Shown: positions 10,781 through 19,453 of the stretch, piece by piece | How positions within the stretch are numbered: position 1 is the first letter of the stretch | How the letters are laid out: every line of letters begins with the position of its first letter | Origin: JBBREP01 sp963716525 | GTDB taxonomy: Bacteria > Actinomycetota > Acidimicrobiia > IMCC26256 > PALSA-610 | Length of the DNA stretch: 64,000 nt | Reading direction: 5' to 3' | Assembly: GCA_963716525.1 (NCBI GenBank) | Contig: OY970315.1 | Location: 2,790,001-2,854,000 of the forward strand | Made by a program: the position numbers and the translations under genes | Notes under the pieces: model-generated | The model's database searches: none | Told to the model about the DNA's origin: nothing | The model's input: the letters and a program-made list of their open reading frames with translations, nothing else

Positions 10781-11956
10781 ATGACCGGCGGCTGCGCGAC
10801 GCACGAGCCGGTGACCGCCCCGGTCTCGCTGCGCCCCGCGCGCGTCCGCTTCGTGTCGGTGCTCGTCGTGCAGGCCGCGCTCGCGGTCGCGGCCATCCTG
10901 TCGGGCACGGTGTCGTTCGGCGGCGTGCTGCCGTGGCGGGTGATCGAGTGGACGATGGCCGGGCTCGTCGCCAGCGTGTTCGTCGTGAAGTTTTCCCGGG
11001 TCGAGACCGGGCCGGTGTTCGCGGTGGCCGACGACCTGCTCCCCGTGCTCACGCTGCTCGCGCTCACGCTCGCGCTCGCGACGCTGGCCGAAGGCCAGTC
11101 GGTGCTCGCGATCGAGGCCATCGGTCTCGGGTCGTGGGGGATTGCCGTGTTCGCGCCGCGGTTGCGCCGCCAATCGCCGCCGGCATGGGTGCCGCACGCG
11201 GCGCGGCTCTCGATCGCCGTCGCGAACGTCTTCGTCGACAACCCCACACCGCAACGCACGGCGGCCGAGCTCGTCCACAGCGGTGTCGACGTGATCGTGG
11301 TGAACGAGCTCACCGACCGCTTCCTGCAGTGCGTCGACGAGCTGGGCGGCGACGTGTGGTTCCCGCACCGCATCGTCGACGGTGGCGGCGACCCGGAGTA
11401 CGTCACCGCGGTGTTCTCGCGCCTCCCGTTCGGTTCCGGCTCGTGCGTCATGGTGCTACCGGGCCCGCTGCGCGTCATTCGCGCGCACCTCGACGTCGAC
11501 GGCACGCCGCTGACGCTGCTCGCGACGCACCTCGAGGCGAACATCGAGCGGGGCGGGCATCCACGGTGGCGTGCGCAGCTCGCGTCGCTCACCGGGCTGG
11601 CGTCACGATCTCCGAGCCGCACCGTCATCGCCGGCGATCTGAACTCGTCGATCGACCGTCCGCCACTCGACGATCTGCTCGAGCACGGCTACACCGACGC
11701 GCACGTGTCGCTCGGGCGCGGCCTCGACGCATCGCTCAAGCTCGCTCCGAAGGGCCCGCTGGCTGCCTTCGGCGCGGTGGCGCGCGTCGATCATCTCCTC
11801 ATGGCCGGCGACGTGTGTGCGGTCGAGATCACCCGGTTGCGCGCACCGGGCAGTGACCACTTGCCCTTTGCCGCCACGCTCGCGGTGCGGCGCTCCACCG
11901 GCGACGGGCCGGTCGATCAGCCGGGCACGTGGAACACGTCGGCGCCGCCGCGGTAG
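10781..11956 (+). CDS. Membrane-anchored endonuclease/exonuclease/phosphatase-family protein
   Basis: ATG at 10781, 22 bp after the ATPase gene. Three N-terminal hydrophobic helices (about residues 25-110) precede a soluble EEP domain. Catalytic-fold marks visible are VANVFVDN (motif I Asn), VVNELTDRF (Glu metal ligand), TLLATHLEAN (His), IAGDLNSS (Asp/Asn) and GSDHLPFAATL near the end (Asp-His). This layout matches membrane-bound EEP proteins of actinobacteria, whose substrates may be phospholipids, sphingomyelin-like lipids or nucleic acids. The last 40 bp overlap the end of the convergent gene at 11917. Specific substrate unknown. Confidence 0.8.
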   Translation: MTGGCATHEPVTAPVSLRPARVRFVSVLVVQAALAVAAILSGTVSFGGVLPWRVIEWTMAGLVASVFVVKFSRVETGPVFAVADDLLPVLTLLALTLALATLAEGQSVLAIEAIGLGSWGIAVFAPRLRRQSPPAWVPHAARLSIAVANVFVDNPTPQRTAAELVHSGVDVIVVNELTDRFLQCVDELGGDVWFPHRIVDGGGDPEYVTAVFSRLPFGSGSCVMVLPGPLRVIRAHLDVDGTPLTLLATHLEANIERGGHPRWRAQLASLTGLASRSPSRTVIAGDLNSSIDRPPLDDLLEHGYTDAHVSLGRGLDASLKLAPKGPLAAFGAVARVDHLLMAGDVCAVEITRLRAPGSDHLPFAATLAVRRSTGDGPVDQPGTWNTSAPPR

Positions 11957-13611
11957 CGCCACACCACGAGCTGCTCACCGTGTGCGACCGGCGTCGCGTA
12001 CACGATGTCGCGCCGGCACACGTTGAACACCACTTTGTCGCCGCCTCCGAAATATGGCTCGAAGCGGAATCCGCACTCATGCGCGGCGGCGCCGGGCCCG
12101 CCATCGTGCTCGAGGAGCAGCCGCGTCGCGAGATTCGCCGACTTCGCGTAGTAGGTGACGTGCTCGCGGCGCAGGAAGGCATGGGCGTGCCCGTGGCGCA
12201 CCGCGTCGAGATACTCGTTGGAACCCACGATGCCCTCGAGTTGCACCACCGGGCGATCGAGGAAGTAGCCGACCACGCCGGCGCGGTCGCCCATCGCCAC
12301 CACTGCGTCGTGCGGGAGCACCTTGTTCAGCGCGATGGCCGCGGCTGCGTTCTGGGTGAGGAAGTTCTCGCCGCCGTCGGCTGCGACACGGAGCAGCACA
12401 CCGGCAACCGCGCCGACCGCGAGCGCGCCGGCTGCCGCACCGGTGAGCGTGCGCGCGGAGAGCGCGGGCAGGCGCAACGCGGGGAGTAGGGCCGCGAGCA
12501 CCACGCCCGGCCCGAGGAGCAACACGAGGAACGCTTCGTAGTAGTACCAGGGGTAGAGCGCCCAGCTCGACTGCCGGTCGAACACGACGGTTGCGAGCGC
12601 GCCCGCGAGCCACAGCGCGGCCACGATGTCGGCGAGGCGCACGAGCGGCGCCCGGCGCGCTCGCTCACCACGCGAGGCACGGGCCGCGAGCAGCGCGGCC
12701 ACCACCACAAGGCCCGACGCGGTGCCGACGCCGACGATGATCGGCATCGAAGCGGGGTCGTTGAAGTACTGGTGCAGCGGGTAGTTGTTCGCCGTGGGCG
12801 GCGTCATCGTCTTGGCGCGGGTCGCGGTGGTGAGCGCCGCGCCGAACCAGATGCGGTTCACCAGCAGGTCGGCCACGAACACGGCGGCGCCGGGGAGTGC
12901 GACGCGAGCGAGCGCGCCAACCCGGTGTGGCCCGCGCGCCGCGGTGGCCCGCAGCGCCACGAGCACGGCGAGAAAACCCACCACGTATACCGCATCGAGC
13001 CGGGCGAGCACCGCGACCGCGAGCCAGACACCGGCAATCCATTCCTCGCGCGGCCCCGTGCGCGCCGCCCGGACGAGCGGCACGATCGCGGCGAGGAGGA
13101 GGGGGAGCACGAGACCGGTCTCCACACCCGCGAACGGCAGCGCGCGGGGTGCGGCGGCGGTGTAGACCGCGATCGGCAGGCACCCGATCAGCATGGCCAC
13201 GGGCGCGCCGATCGCTCGCCCGATCCGGCCCACCTGCCACAGCGCGGCAATCCACAGCGCGCCGCAGAGCGCCTTCACGACGGTGAGCGCGGCGGTGCGG
13301 GAGCGCACGATCGCGAACACCGGCAGCAGCACCACGAGCCATAGCGGGTGGTAGCCGTTGGTGTGGGAGATGCCGTCGAACGTGGAGCCGTCGCCGGCGA
13401 CCACGTGCTGCGCGATCTTGAAGTAGTAGTACGCGTCGTCGACGAACAGCGACGGTGCGCCCACCCGGTTCGACGCCGCGATGCGCACTGTGGCGAGCAC
13501 CCCGATCGCCGCGCCGAGCGCCAGGAACCAGACCGTCGCGCTCGATCCCGGCGCCGCGTGCCGCGGTGTGGCTCGGGCGGGCGGGGCGACGGCCGGGTCG
13601 GTCGCGGTCAC
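11917..13611 (-). CDS. Polytopic GT-C-like glycosyltransferase or mannosyltransferase-like membrane protein
   Basis: A 564-residue protein with about ten hydrophobic segments. The first periplasmic loop begins with FVDDAYYYFKIAQHVVAGDG, an acidic pair after TM1 as in GT-C fold enzymes that use lipid-linked sugars. SHTNGYHPLW follows, and a soluble C-terminal region contains GDRAGVVGYFLDRPVVQLEG. This pattern is common in actinobacterial dolichyl/polyprenyl-phosphate sugar transferase-like proteins. GTG at 13609-13611 is chosen because the hydrophobic segment begins about 25 residues later; upstream codons are low-complexity. Acceptor unknown; cell-envelope glycan synthesis is inferred. Confidence 0.7.
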   Translation of the reverse strand: MTATDPAVAPPARATPRHAAPGSSATVWFLALGAAIGVLATVRIAASNRVGAPSLFVDDAYYYFKIAQHVVAGDGSTFDGISHTNGYHPLWLVVLLPVFAIVRSRTAALTVVKALCGALWIAALWQVGRIGRAIGAPVAMLIGCLPIAVYTAAAPRALPFAGVETGLVLPLLLAAIVPLVRAARTGPREEWIAGVWLAVAVLARLDAVYVVGFLAVLVALRATAARGPHRVGALARVALPGAAVFVADLLVNRIWFGAALTTATRAKTMTPPTANNYPLHQYFNDPASMPIIVGVGTASGLVVVAALLAARASRGERARRAPLVRLADIVAALWLAGALATVVFDRQSSWALYPWYYYEAFLVLLLGPGVVLAALLPALRLPALSARTLTGAAAGALAVGAVAGVLLRVAADGGENFLTQNAAAAIALNKVLPHDAVVAMGDRAGVVGYFLDRPVVQLEGIVGSNEYLDAVRHGHAHAFLRREHVTYYAKSANLATRLLLEHDGGPGAAAHECGFRFEPYFGGGDKVVFNVCRRDIVYATPVAHGEQLVVWRYRGGADVFHVPG

Positions 13612-13657
13612 CGTGGGATCTTTGCAGTCCCCGCCCGGCGGGCCGGAACTCCGGCGA

Positions 13658-14785
13658 TCAACCGGCGCGCGGGGTGCGCCACCAGTCGGCGAGGAACTGC
13701 GCCGCCGCGAAGTACGTGCCGGCCCACGCGGGGTCGTTGTCGGCGGCGAGGAAGCCGGCGAGCGTGTACTTGACGAGGTGGGCGTCGTGGTGGACCGCGG
13801 CGTAGGCGGCGAGCCCGGAGGCGTCGCCGTTCCCGGTGTGTGCACGCCCGGCCCCGTCGTCGAGCCGGCCGAGCGGCTCGAGGCCGTGCGCGGCGCGGAA
13901 GCCGACCACGTACGTGCCGGCAACTGCGAGCGCGGTGCGGGGCGTGACAGCGTCGCCCGCCAGCCCCATGACGGCCTGCGGCATGGTAAGGCAGTGACTC
14001 CATCCGTAGGGCGCCTGGGCCGGATCGTCGTGCAGCATGCTCCACGCGGCCGCGCGCATGAGCATGCGGCCGGCCCGCCGAGTATCGGTGGCCAGCGCGG
14101 GCGCGAGGAGTCGCGGTGCTGCGCGTGAGTTCTCCGCCTGCGACATCAAGGGGAAGATGAAGTCGCTGCCCGGGCGGCCGAGGTGCGGTACCGCGCGCAG
14201 TGCCGCGCCGAGGTCGTCGCCCGGTCCGGGCGCGCCCGCATGGGGGCCGCCAGTGTCGCGGAACCAGCGGACCTTCCAGTCGGGATGGCGGGCGAGCTCG
14301 CGCACCGGCGCGCGCAACAACGCCGGCGGAAGCTGCCCGCCGGCGACGATGGGCAGGAGCGAGAGGCCGATCGGGGTGTGCGCGGCCGCGCCGAGCGAGT
14401 CGACGACCAGTTCACCGAGGAGCGGGCGGAGCTGTGGTGCGGTGGCGTGCGTGGTGATCCAGACCATGGTCGCGTCGACGGCGTCGAGGTCGGACGCGGT
14501 GATCGCGCCGGTGAGCGCGGCGACCGCGGCGACCATGTCGTCGAACTGCCGCGCGCGAGGCGTGGCGACGCCGGGGCCCGTCGAGGTGTAGCGGTCGGCG
14601 AGCCGCGCGAGCTGCTCGATCGCCTCGGCGCGGGTATCGGCGTCGAGGTAGGGGAGCAGGCCGACGCGCGCCATGAGCTCGAGCGGCGCGTGGAGGACGA
14701 ACGAGTCGGCGGGCGCCTGCCGGGGCACGGCGATCGCCTCGGCGGCGTCGAGGACGGTCTCGGGCAGTGGCGTCGTAGCGAGCAT
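13658..14785 (-). CDS. Uncharacterised 375-residue protein, probable SoxR target
   Basis: Family not firmly recognised. The mostly alpha-helical, Ala/Leu-rich protein has no signal peptide or membrane helix, several His residues (VHHDAHLVKYTLAGFL, GWSHCLTMPQAVMG) and an aromatic C-terminus (YFAAAQFLADWWRTP). That end is faintly like questin-oxidase-type (DUF4243) proteins, but this is only a suggestion. ATG at 14783-14785 is preferred over the in-frame ATG at 14806, because the latter lies inside the SoxR-type promoter spacer. With the promoter described at 14798-14815 the transcript would start at or within a few bases of this ATG. It is divergent from soxR, so a redox-response enzyme is inferred. 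Confidence 0.65.
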   Translation of the reverse strand: MLATTPLPETVLDAAEAIAVPRQAPADSFVLHAPLELMARVGLLPYLDADTRAEAIEQLARLADRYTSTGPGVATPRARQFDDMVAAVAALTGAITASDLDAVDATMVWITTHATAPQLRPLLGELVVDSLGAAAHTPIGLSLLPIVAGGQLPPALLRAPVRELARHPDWKVRWFRDTGGPHAGAPGPGDDLGAALRAVPHLGRPGSDFIFPLMSQAENSRAAPRLLAPALATDTRRAGRMLMRAAAWSMLHDDPAQAPYGWSHCLTMPQAVMGLAGDAVTPRTALAVAGTYVVGFRAAHGLEPLGRLDDGAGRAHTGNGDASGLAAYAAVHHDAHLVKYTLAGFLAADNDPAWAGTYFAAAQFLADWWRTPRAG

Positions 14786-14797
14786 CGCACTATCTTG

Positions 14798-14815
14798 CAA
14801 GTTCAAGTGAACTTG
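14798..14815 (-). promoter_or_regulatory. SoxR operator inside an over-spaced promoter
   Basis: The palindrome caagttca-ag-tgaacttg (8-bp perfect arms) lies in the 51-bp gap between soxR and the divergent gene. Read on the minus strand, ttgact (-35 like) and aagata (-10 like) flank it with a 20-nt spacer. Long 19-20 bp spacers are the hallmark of MerR-family activated promoters, where the regulator untwists the DNA. Confidence 0.75.
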
Positions 14816-14835
14816 AAGTCAAGGAGCTACTGCCG

Positions 14836-15294
14836 GTGACCGCATCGTCGCCGCTGTCGATCGGCGAGGTGGCCCGGCGCTCCGGTGTGGCGGCCTCGGC
14901 ACTGCGGTTCTACGAGCAGCAGGGCCTCATCCGGTCGACCCGTTCGGAGGGCAACCAGCGCCTGTTCGACCGCGACGTGCTGCGCCGGGTGGCGGTGATC
15001 CGCGTCGGCCAGCGGGTGGGCTTGTCGCTCGGCGAGATCCGCGACGCCTTGGCCGCGCTGCCCGGCGACCGCACGCCGAACGTCGCTGACTGGGAACGCA
15101 TGTCGCGCGGCTGGCGGACCCGCCTCGACGAGCAGATCGCGGTGATGCAGGGCCTGCGCGCCGACCTGACGTCGTGCATCGGCTGCGGCTGCCTCTCGTT
15201 CAGGGCGTGCAAGCTGTACAACCCCGATGACGCGGCCGCCTCGCTGGGCGACGGACCCCGCTACCTCCTCGGCGACACCCCCGAGGATCTCTGA
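14836..15294 (+). CDS. soxR: SoxR, redox-sensing MerR-family activator with [2Fe-2S] cluster
   Basis: GTG start gives 152 residues, the usual SoxR length. Residues 7-50 form the winged helix (LSIGEVARRSGVAASALRFYEQQGL). A long dimerisation helix follows, then four Cys at about 114, 117, 119 and 125 (CIGCGCLSFRAC) before KLYNPDD, the C-X2-C-X-C-X5-C iron-sulfur signature. Family knowledge: oxidation of the cluster by redox-cycling compounds turns the bound protein into an activator. The palindrome just upstream is in the position to control the divergent gene and possibly soxR itself. No soxS is seen, as in other actinobacteria, so it probably acts directly on its targets. Confidence 0.9.
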   Translation: MTASSPLSIGEVARRSGVAASALRFYEQQGLIRSTRSEGNQRLFDRDVLRRVAVIRVGQRVGLSLGEIRDALAALPGDRTPNVADWERMSRGWRTRLDEQIAVMQGLRADLTSCIGCGCLSFRACKLYNPDDAAASLGDGPRYLLGDTPEDL

Positions 15295-15305
15295 TGATGG
15301 CCGGG

Positions 15306-17424
15306 CTAGGCGGCTGACGTGTGGGGTGCATCGCAGGCGGCAGTGGATGTGGCGCCGTAGCGGCGGACCCGCTGCCAGCGCAGCCGCGTGCCGCGCAGTG
15401 CGCTGAGCACCGACTGCATGACGACGAGGCACACGAGCTGGCGGTAGGCGAACTGTTGGAGCGGTTCCGACCAGATCGCCCCGAGCGGCTCGCCGTCGGT
15501 GCGGAGCGCGTAGGCGGTGAGCGCGAGCTGGAGCGCGAGGAAGCCGCCCCAGCACCAGAGCACGAGCCGCCAGTCGCCGAACACCGCGAACACCACGCTG
15601 ACGATGTCGATGAGTGGTCCGAAGAGCGCGAGGCCCACCTGGAAGACGAGGATGTACGGGATCCCGAGCAGCCCGAGCCGCGTGCACTCCCGGCCGCGGA
15701 TCATCGCGGTGGCGTGCTTCCACGTTGCTTGCAGCGTGCCGTAGCACCAGCGGTAGCGCTGGCGCCAGAGGTCGGTGAGTGTCGCGGGTGCCTCCGTATA
15801 CGCGATCGCGTCGTCGACGTAGACGACGCGCAGCCGCGCCCGGTGGATCGCCATCGTGATGTCGGTGTCCTCCGCCAGGGTGTCGTCGCTGAAGCCGCCG
15901 GCGGCGTCGAGTGCCGACCGGCGGAACGCGCCGATCGCACCGGGCACGGTGGGCATGCAGCCGAGCAGGTCGTACATGCGGCGATCGAGGTTGAAACCCA
16001 CGACGTACTCGAGGTGCTGCCAACGACCCAGCAGCCCGTTCCGGTTGACGACCTTGGTGTTGCCGCTCACGGCGCCGACCTGTTCGTCGAGCAGCGGCGC
16101 CACAAGGCGGGCGAGCGCGTCGCTGCGGAACACGGTGTCGCCGTCGACCGTGACGATGAGCTGGTGACGTGCGTACTCCATCGCCGCGTGCAACGCCGCG
16201 ACCTTCCCCGCGTTCTCCTGGTGCAACACCACGACCCGTTCGTCGTGCATCGTCGCGAGCACGGCGGCCGTGCCGTCGGTCGAGCCGTCGTCGACCACGA
16301 TGACCTCGAGTCGCGTGCCAGCAGGTAGCTCGGACGCGAGCAGCGACTCGACGGTGAGCCGGATCCCCGCTTCCTCGTTGTACGCGGGGACGAGCACCGA
16401 GATGCCCTGGCCGGGCGGCAAGAGGCGGTGCGGGATCCGCCGCCGGTGCCGCCGCGCGAACACCACGAGCAGCACTGCGCGCACCACCATCAGGAGCACG
16501 AGGCACAGCGCGAGCAGTGTGAACGCATCCGAGAGCCAGCCCGACGCGCCGATCGCGAGCGCGAACAGGTGGGCGCGAACCACGGCGCTCCGAGGCGCCA
16601 CGGGGACGGTCACCGAGCGGCTGGCGCCGAGCAGTTGCGACAGCGTCACGAACGAGTCGCCCTGCGCGCGCGAACATGCGAACGAGCTGCTCGGTGGCCG
16701 CGAGCGTGCGGCTGCGGTCACCGCCGCCGTCGTGCAGCAGGATCACCGCGCCGTTGTCGCCTACCGGTGCGGCGCCGGCCACGATCTGCTGCGCGAGCAC
16801 GCCTTTGCGCCAGTCCTGGGCATCGCGGTCCGAGAAGGCCACCGTGTACCCCTCGTGTTCGAGCCGGTTTGCCTCCGCCAGCGTCGACGCGGAGACCGAC
16901 TTGGTCACCGACGTGTACGGCATGCGCACGAGCGTCGAGCGCCGTCCGAGCGCCGACTCGATGGCGATCTGGCTGAGCGACAGCTCGATCCGCTGGCGCC
17001 AACCGGGAACCGATTCGAGGTTCACGTGGGTGAACGTGTGGATCCCGATGTCGTTCCCGTTGCGCCACTCGTCGCGCAGGATGCCTGGATGTGCGAGCGC
17101 GCGCGTGCCGACCACGAAGAACGTCGCGTGCACGTGCATGCGCTGCAACAACCGAAGGAGGTCTGGGGTCCACTTCGGATCGGGACCGTCGTCGAACGTC
17201 AACGCGATGCGACGCGCAGGCGTCCGTACCTCGCGGCCGGCCTTGGCGTGCTCGAAGAGCAGCGGTCCCCGTGGCGCGTGGGTGCCGAGGAGCGCGCCCG
17301 TGGGCGGCTCGGTGCTCGCGCTCCCGATGGCGCCGTGCGAGTAGCCCCACACGACCTGGGAGATGCCCAGCGTCATGAGGGCGATGGCGAGGATCACCCA
17401 GTGCATGCGTGGTCGCACGCTCAT
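15306..17424 (-). CDS. Bifunctional polysaccharide deacetylase / family 2 glycosyltransferase (frameshifted)
   Basis: The N-terminal half has one membrane helix and a NodB-type deacetylase domain: TFDDGPDPKWT (catalytic Asp and metal Asp), HTFTHVN (metal His pair), VILLHDGGG. The C-terminal half is a processive GT2: VPAYNEEAG, VIVVDDGSTDGT, VTVDGDTVF, AEDTDITM, and the QRYRWCYG acceptor motif, with membrane helices on both sides as in chitin/cellulose/hyaluronan-type synthases. Related actinobacterial proteins carry both domains in one chain. Here the frame breaks at the CG run 16664-16672; restoring one CG gives MFARAQGDSFVTLSQLL. It probably makes and N-deacetylates an exported GlcNAc-like polymer (inference). 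It overlaps the upstream small membrane protein by ATGA. Confidence 0.85.
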
Positions 17425-17684
17425 GCGTGCTCGGCGGTGTCGGCGCGGGTCGAGGCCACGTGGTTGTGCGCGGGATGGTGAACGGGGCGCATGCCGTCGT
17501 GCACCGATGCCGATGCCGTGAGCCCCACGACGAGCGCGGCGATGAACGCCGCGCACGCGAGCACGCACACGACCGCAGCGATGCGCAGGTACAAGCGGCG
17601 CCGGCGGGCGCGCCCGACGAACACCGGGTTCGCGACCGCTTCGAACGCGACACTGCGCACCCGAGAGGGGCCCAGTTGCCTCAT
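17421..17684 (-). CDS. Small single-pass membrane protein coupled to the deacetylase/GT2 gene
   Basis: 87 residues: a basic N-terminus (RARRRRLYLRI), one strong transmembrane helix (about 35-57, AAVVCVLACAAFIAALVVGL) and a His-rich exported tail (HHPAHNH). ATG 17684; stop overlaps the next start as ATGA at 17421-17424, so the two are translationally coupled. A role as accessory subunit of the polysaccharide synthase is inferred from coupling only. Confidence 0.65.
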   Translation of the reverse strand: MRQLGPSRVRSVAFEAVANPVFVGRARRRRLYLRIAAVVCVLACAAFIAALVVGLTASASVHDGMRPVHHPAHNHVASTRADTAEHA

Positions 17685-17855
17685 GGCACCGCCCTACCTC
17701 GCCGCAGGCCGGCAACGCGGCTGTTGCCCCACGGCGTCCGGCCGCAAAACGTAACCCGTGCCGGTCGCACCGGACAAGGGCGGCCTTTTGCGCCGGCGCC
17801 GGGCGTCGGTAGCCTCGGGCCGAACGACCGCGGCCGGGGCGTCGGACGGAGGCCG

Positions 17856-19079
17856 GTGACGCGAGGACCGAATGCGGGAAGCCGGGCCGGTGCCGCCGGG
17901 GGCCGGACCGGCGACCATTACCGGAGGTTGACGGCCGCGCTCGTCGTCGCGGCGACGTTCGGCGCGCTCGGCGGTGGTGGGGCGGCCGGCGCGGCGGATC
18001 GCATCTCGGTCTGGGCGGGCACGCAGCTCACCGTCGCGCAGGTCATCCAGATCGCGTACGACGCGGGCTACCGGTCCGAGACCAGGCTGCTCTCGGTGGT
18101 TGCGGTCGCGGTCGCGGAGTCCACCCTCTACGACCACGCGCGCAACTTCGACCCGGCGCTGGGATACCGGCCCGCGTCCGATGTGATCGGCGTGGAGGGC
18201 CCAGCCTCCGTGTGGAACGCGTCGCATACCCGCCAGCTGCAATCCGACCGGGGGATCTGGCAGGTCTCGTCGTACTACTGGCCCTCCTATACCGACGCGC
18301 AGACCGACGACCCGTCCACCGAAGCGCGCACCGCGGTGTGGACGATCAGCAAGGGCGGCACCGACTTCTCACCGTGGATCTCGTGGCAGGTCGGCTACGC
18401 GCAGGCGCATTTCGACGCCGCGGTCGACGGCTGGCCGGCGTTGCGGCCAATCGTGCGGCAGTTCCTCGCCGCGGTCGCATCGGTGCCGGGCCGCCCCACC
18501 GTCACGAGCGCGACGGCCGGCGCGGGTTGGGCGAACGTGGCATGGAACGCGCCGTCAACCGGCGCGATCGCGGTGCAGTCGTACACGGTGACCGCCACGC
18601 CGGGCGGCGCGCGGCAGGTGATCGAGGTGCCGGGTACGCGGGCCACCTTCACCGGTCTGCACAACGGCAGGACGTATCGCTTCGCGGTGAGCGCGACGAA
18701 TGCCCGAGGAACGGGATCGTCGGACACGTCGGCGTCGGTCACGCCGAGCGCGGGGACCACGTCGGTGACCACGCACTGGACGGGCGCCGAGTTGCCCCGG
18801 CTGAACAAGACCGCGGCGTACCTCGGTGTGAGCGTCGCGGAGGCGCAGCACGAAAGTGTCGGCACGCTGGGATACTTGATCGGTCTGATCGCTCCGGGAC
18901 CGACGCCGGTGGCCTCGCTGCCTCCTGACACCGGCTCGACCGCGGTCAGCTCCACCTGGCCGGCCACGGACCAGGGTGTGCTCGTGTCGGTGATGCGCAA
19001 GTATGCGCTCACGCCCGCCGAGGCACAGAAGTTCTCGGCGCAGCTCGTCGGCTATCTGCTCGCCCTCACCGGCCACTGA
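17856..19079 (+). CDS. Secreted lysozyme-like protein with Fn3 and shared C-terminal module
   Basis: GTG at 17856 with an acggagg ribosome site. Residues 1-45 form a signal peptide ending near AAGAAD. A lysozyme/transglycosylase-like domain follows (about 50-205): VAVAESTLYDHARN holds the probable catalytic Glu, then DRGIWQVSSYYWP and WISWQVGYAQAHFDAA. An Fn3 domain (about 210-300) precedes the roughly 105-residue C-terminal module that also ends the proteins at 19136 and 30963. The likely role is peptidoglycan cleavage at the cell surface, perhaps growth-linked or antagonistic to neighbours (inference). It lies tail to tail with the beta-helix gene that ends in the same module, 56 bp away. 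Confidence 0.8.
   Translation: MTRGPNAGSRAGAAGGRTGDHYRRLTAALVVAATFGALGGGGAAGAADRISVWAGTQLTVAQVIQIAYDAGYRSETRLLSVVAVAVAESTLYDHARNFDPALGYRPASDVIGVEGPASVWNASHTRQLQSDRGIWQVSSYYWPSYTDAQTDDPSTEARTAVWTISKGGTDFSPWISWQVGYAQAHFDAAVDGWPALRPIVRQFLAAVASVPGRPTVTSATAGAGWANVAWNAPSTGAIAVQSYTVTATPGGARQVIEVPGTRATFTGLHNGRTYRFAVSATNARGTGSSDTSASVTPSAGTTSVTTHWTGAELPRLNKTAAYLGVSVAEAQHESVGTLGYLIGLIAPGPTPVASLPPDTGSTAVSSTWPATDQGVLVSVMRKYALTPAEAQKFSAQLVGYLLALTGH
18762..19079 (+). other. Shared C-terminal module, copy A
   Basis: The last 105 codons of the lysozyme-like protein. Conserved marks: AQHESVG, GYLIGLI.PGPTP, a Pro/Ser-rich linker, W.ATDQGVLVSV, YALTPAEAQKFSAQLVG and terminal GH. See the first finding. Confidence 0.85.
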
Positions 19080-19135
19080 CCGGTCGCGAGCGGTCGCGCC
19101 CTGACCAGGCGCGGCGCGGATCGCTCGCGCGGGTG

Positions 19136-19453
19136 TCAGTGACCGCCGATTGCGAGGAGGTAACCCACGAGTTGGGTGGAGAACTTCTGCGATTCCGCAG
19201 GCGTGAGCGCGAACTTCTGCGCGACGGACACGAGCACGCCCTGGTCGGCCGCCGGCCAGTTGCTGCTGATCACGTTGGGTCCTGCGATGCTCGGTGGCGG
19301 CGAGAGCGGCGTGGGTCCCGGTGGGATGAGCCCGATGATGTAGCCGATGATGCCGACCGAGTCGTGCTGGGCCTGGCTCACGGTCTCGCCGAAGTAGCTC
19401 GCCGTCTGCTGGAGGCGGCCGATCTCGTTGCTCTCGTACTTCGTCGTCACGCT
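19136..19453 (-). other. Shared C-terminal module, copy B
   Basis: The last 105 codons of the third beta-helix protein. Marks: AQHDSVG, GYIIGLIPPGPTP, W.AADQGVLVSV, FALTPAESQKFSTQLVG and GGH. It aligns without gaps over most of its length with copies A and C. Confidence 0.85.

Noticed and set aside
14786..14806. Upstream ATG for the SoxR-target gene
   Set aside because: It lies inside the predicted promoter spacer and would not be transcribed.
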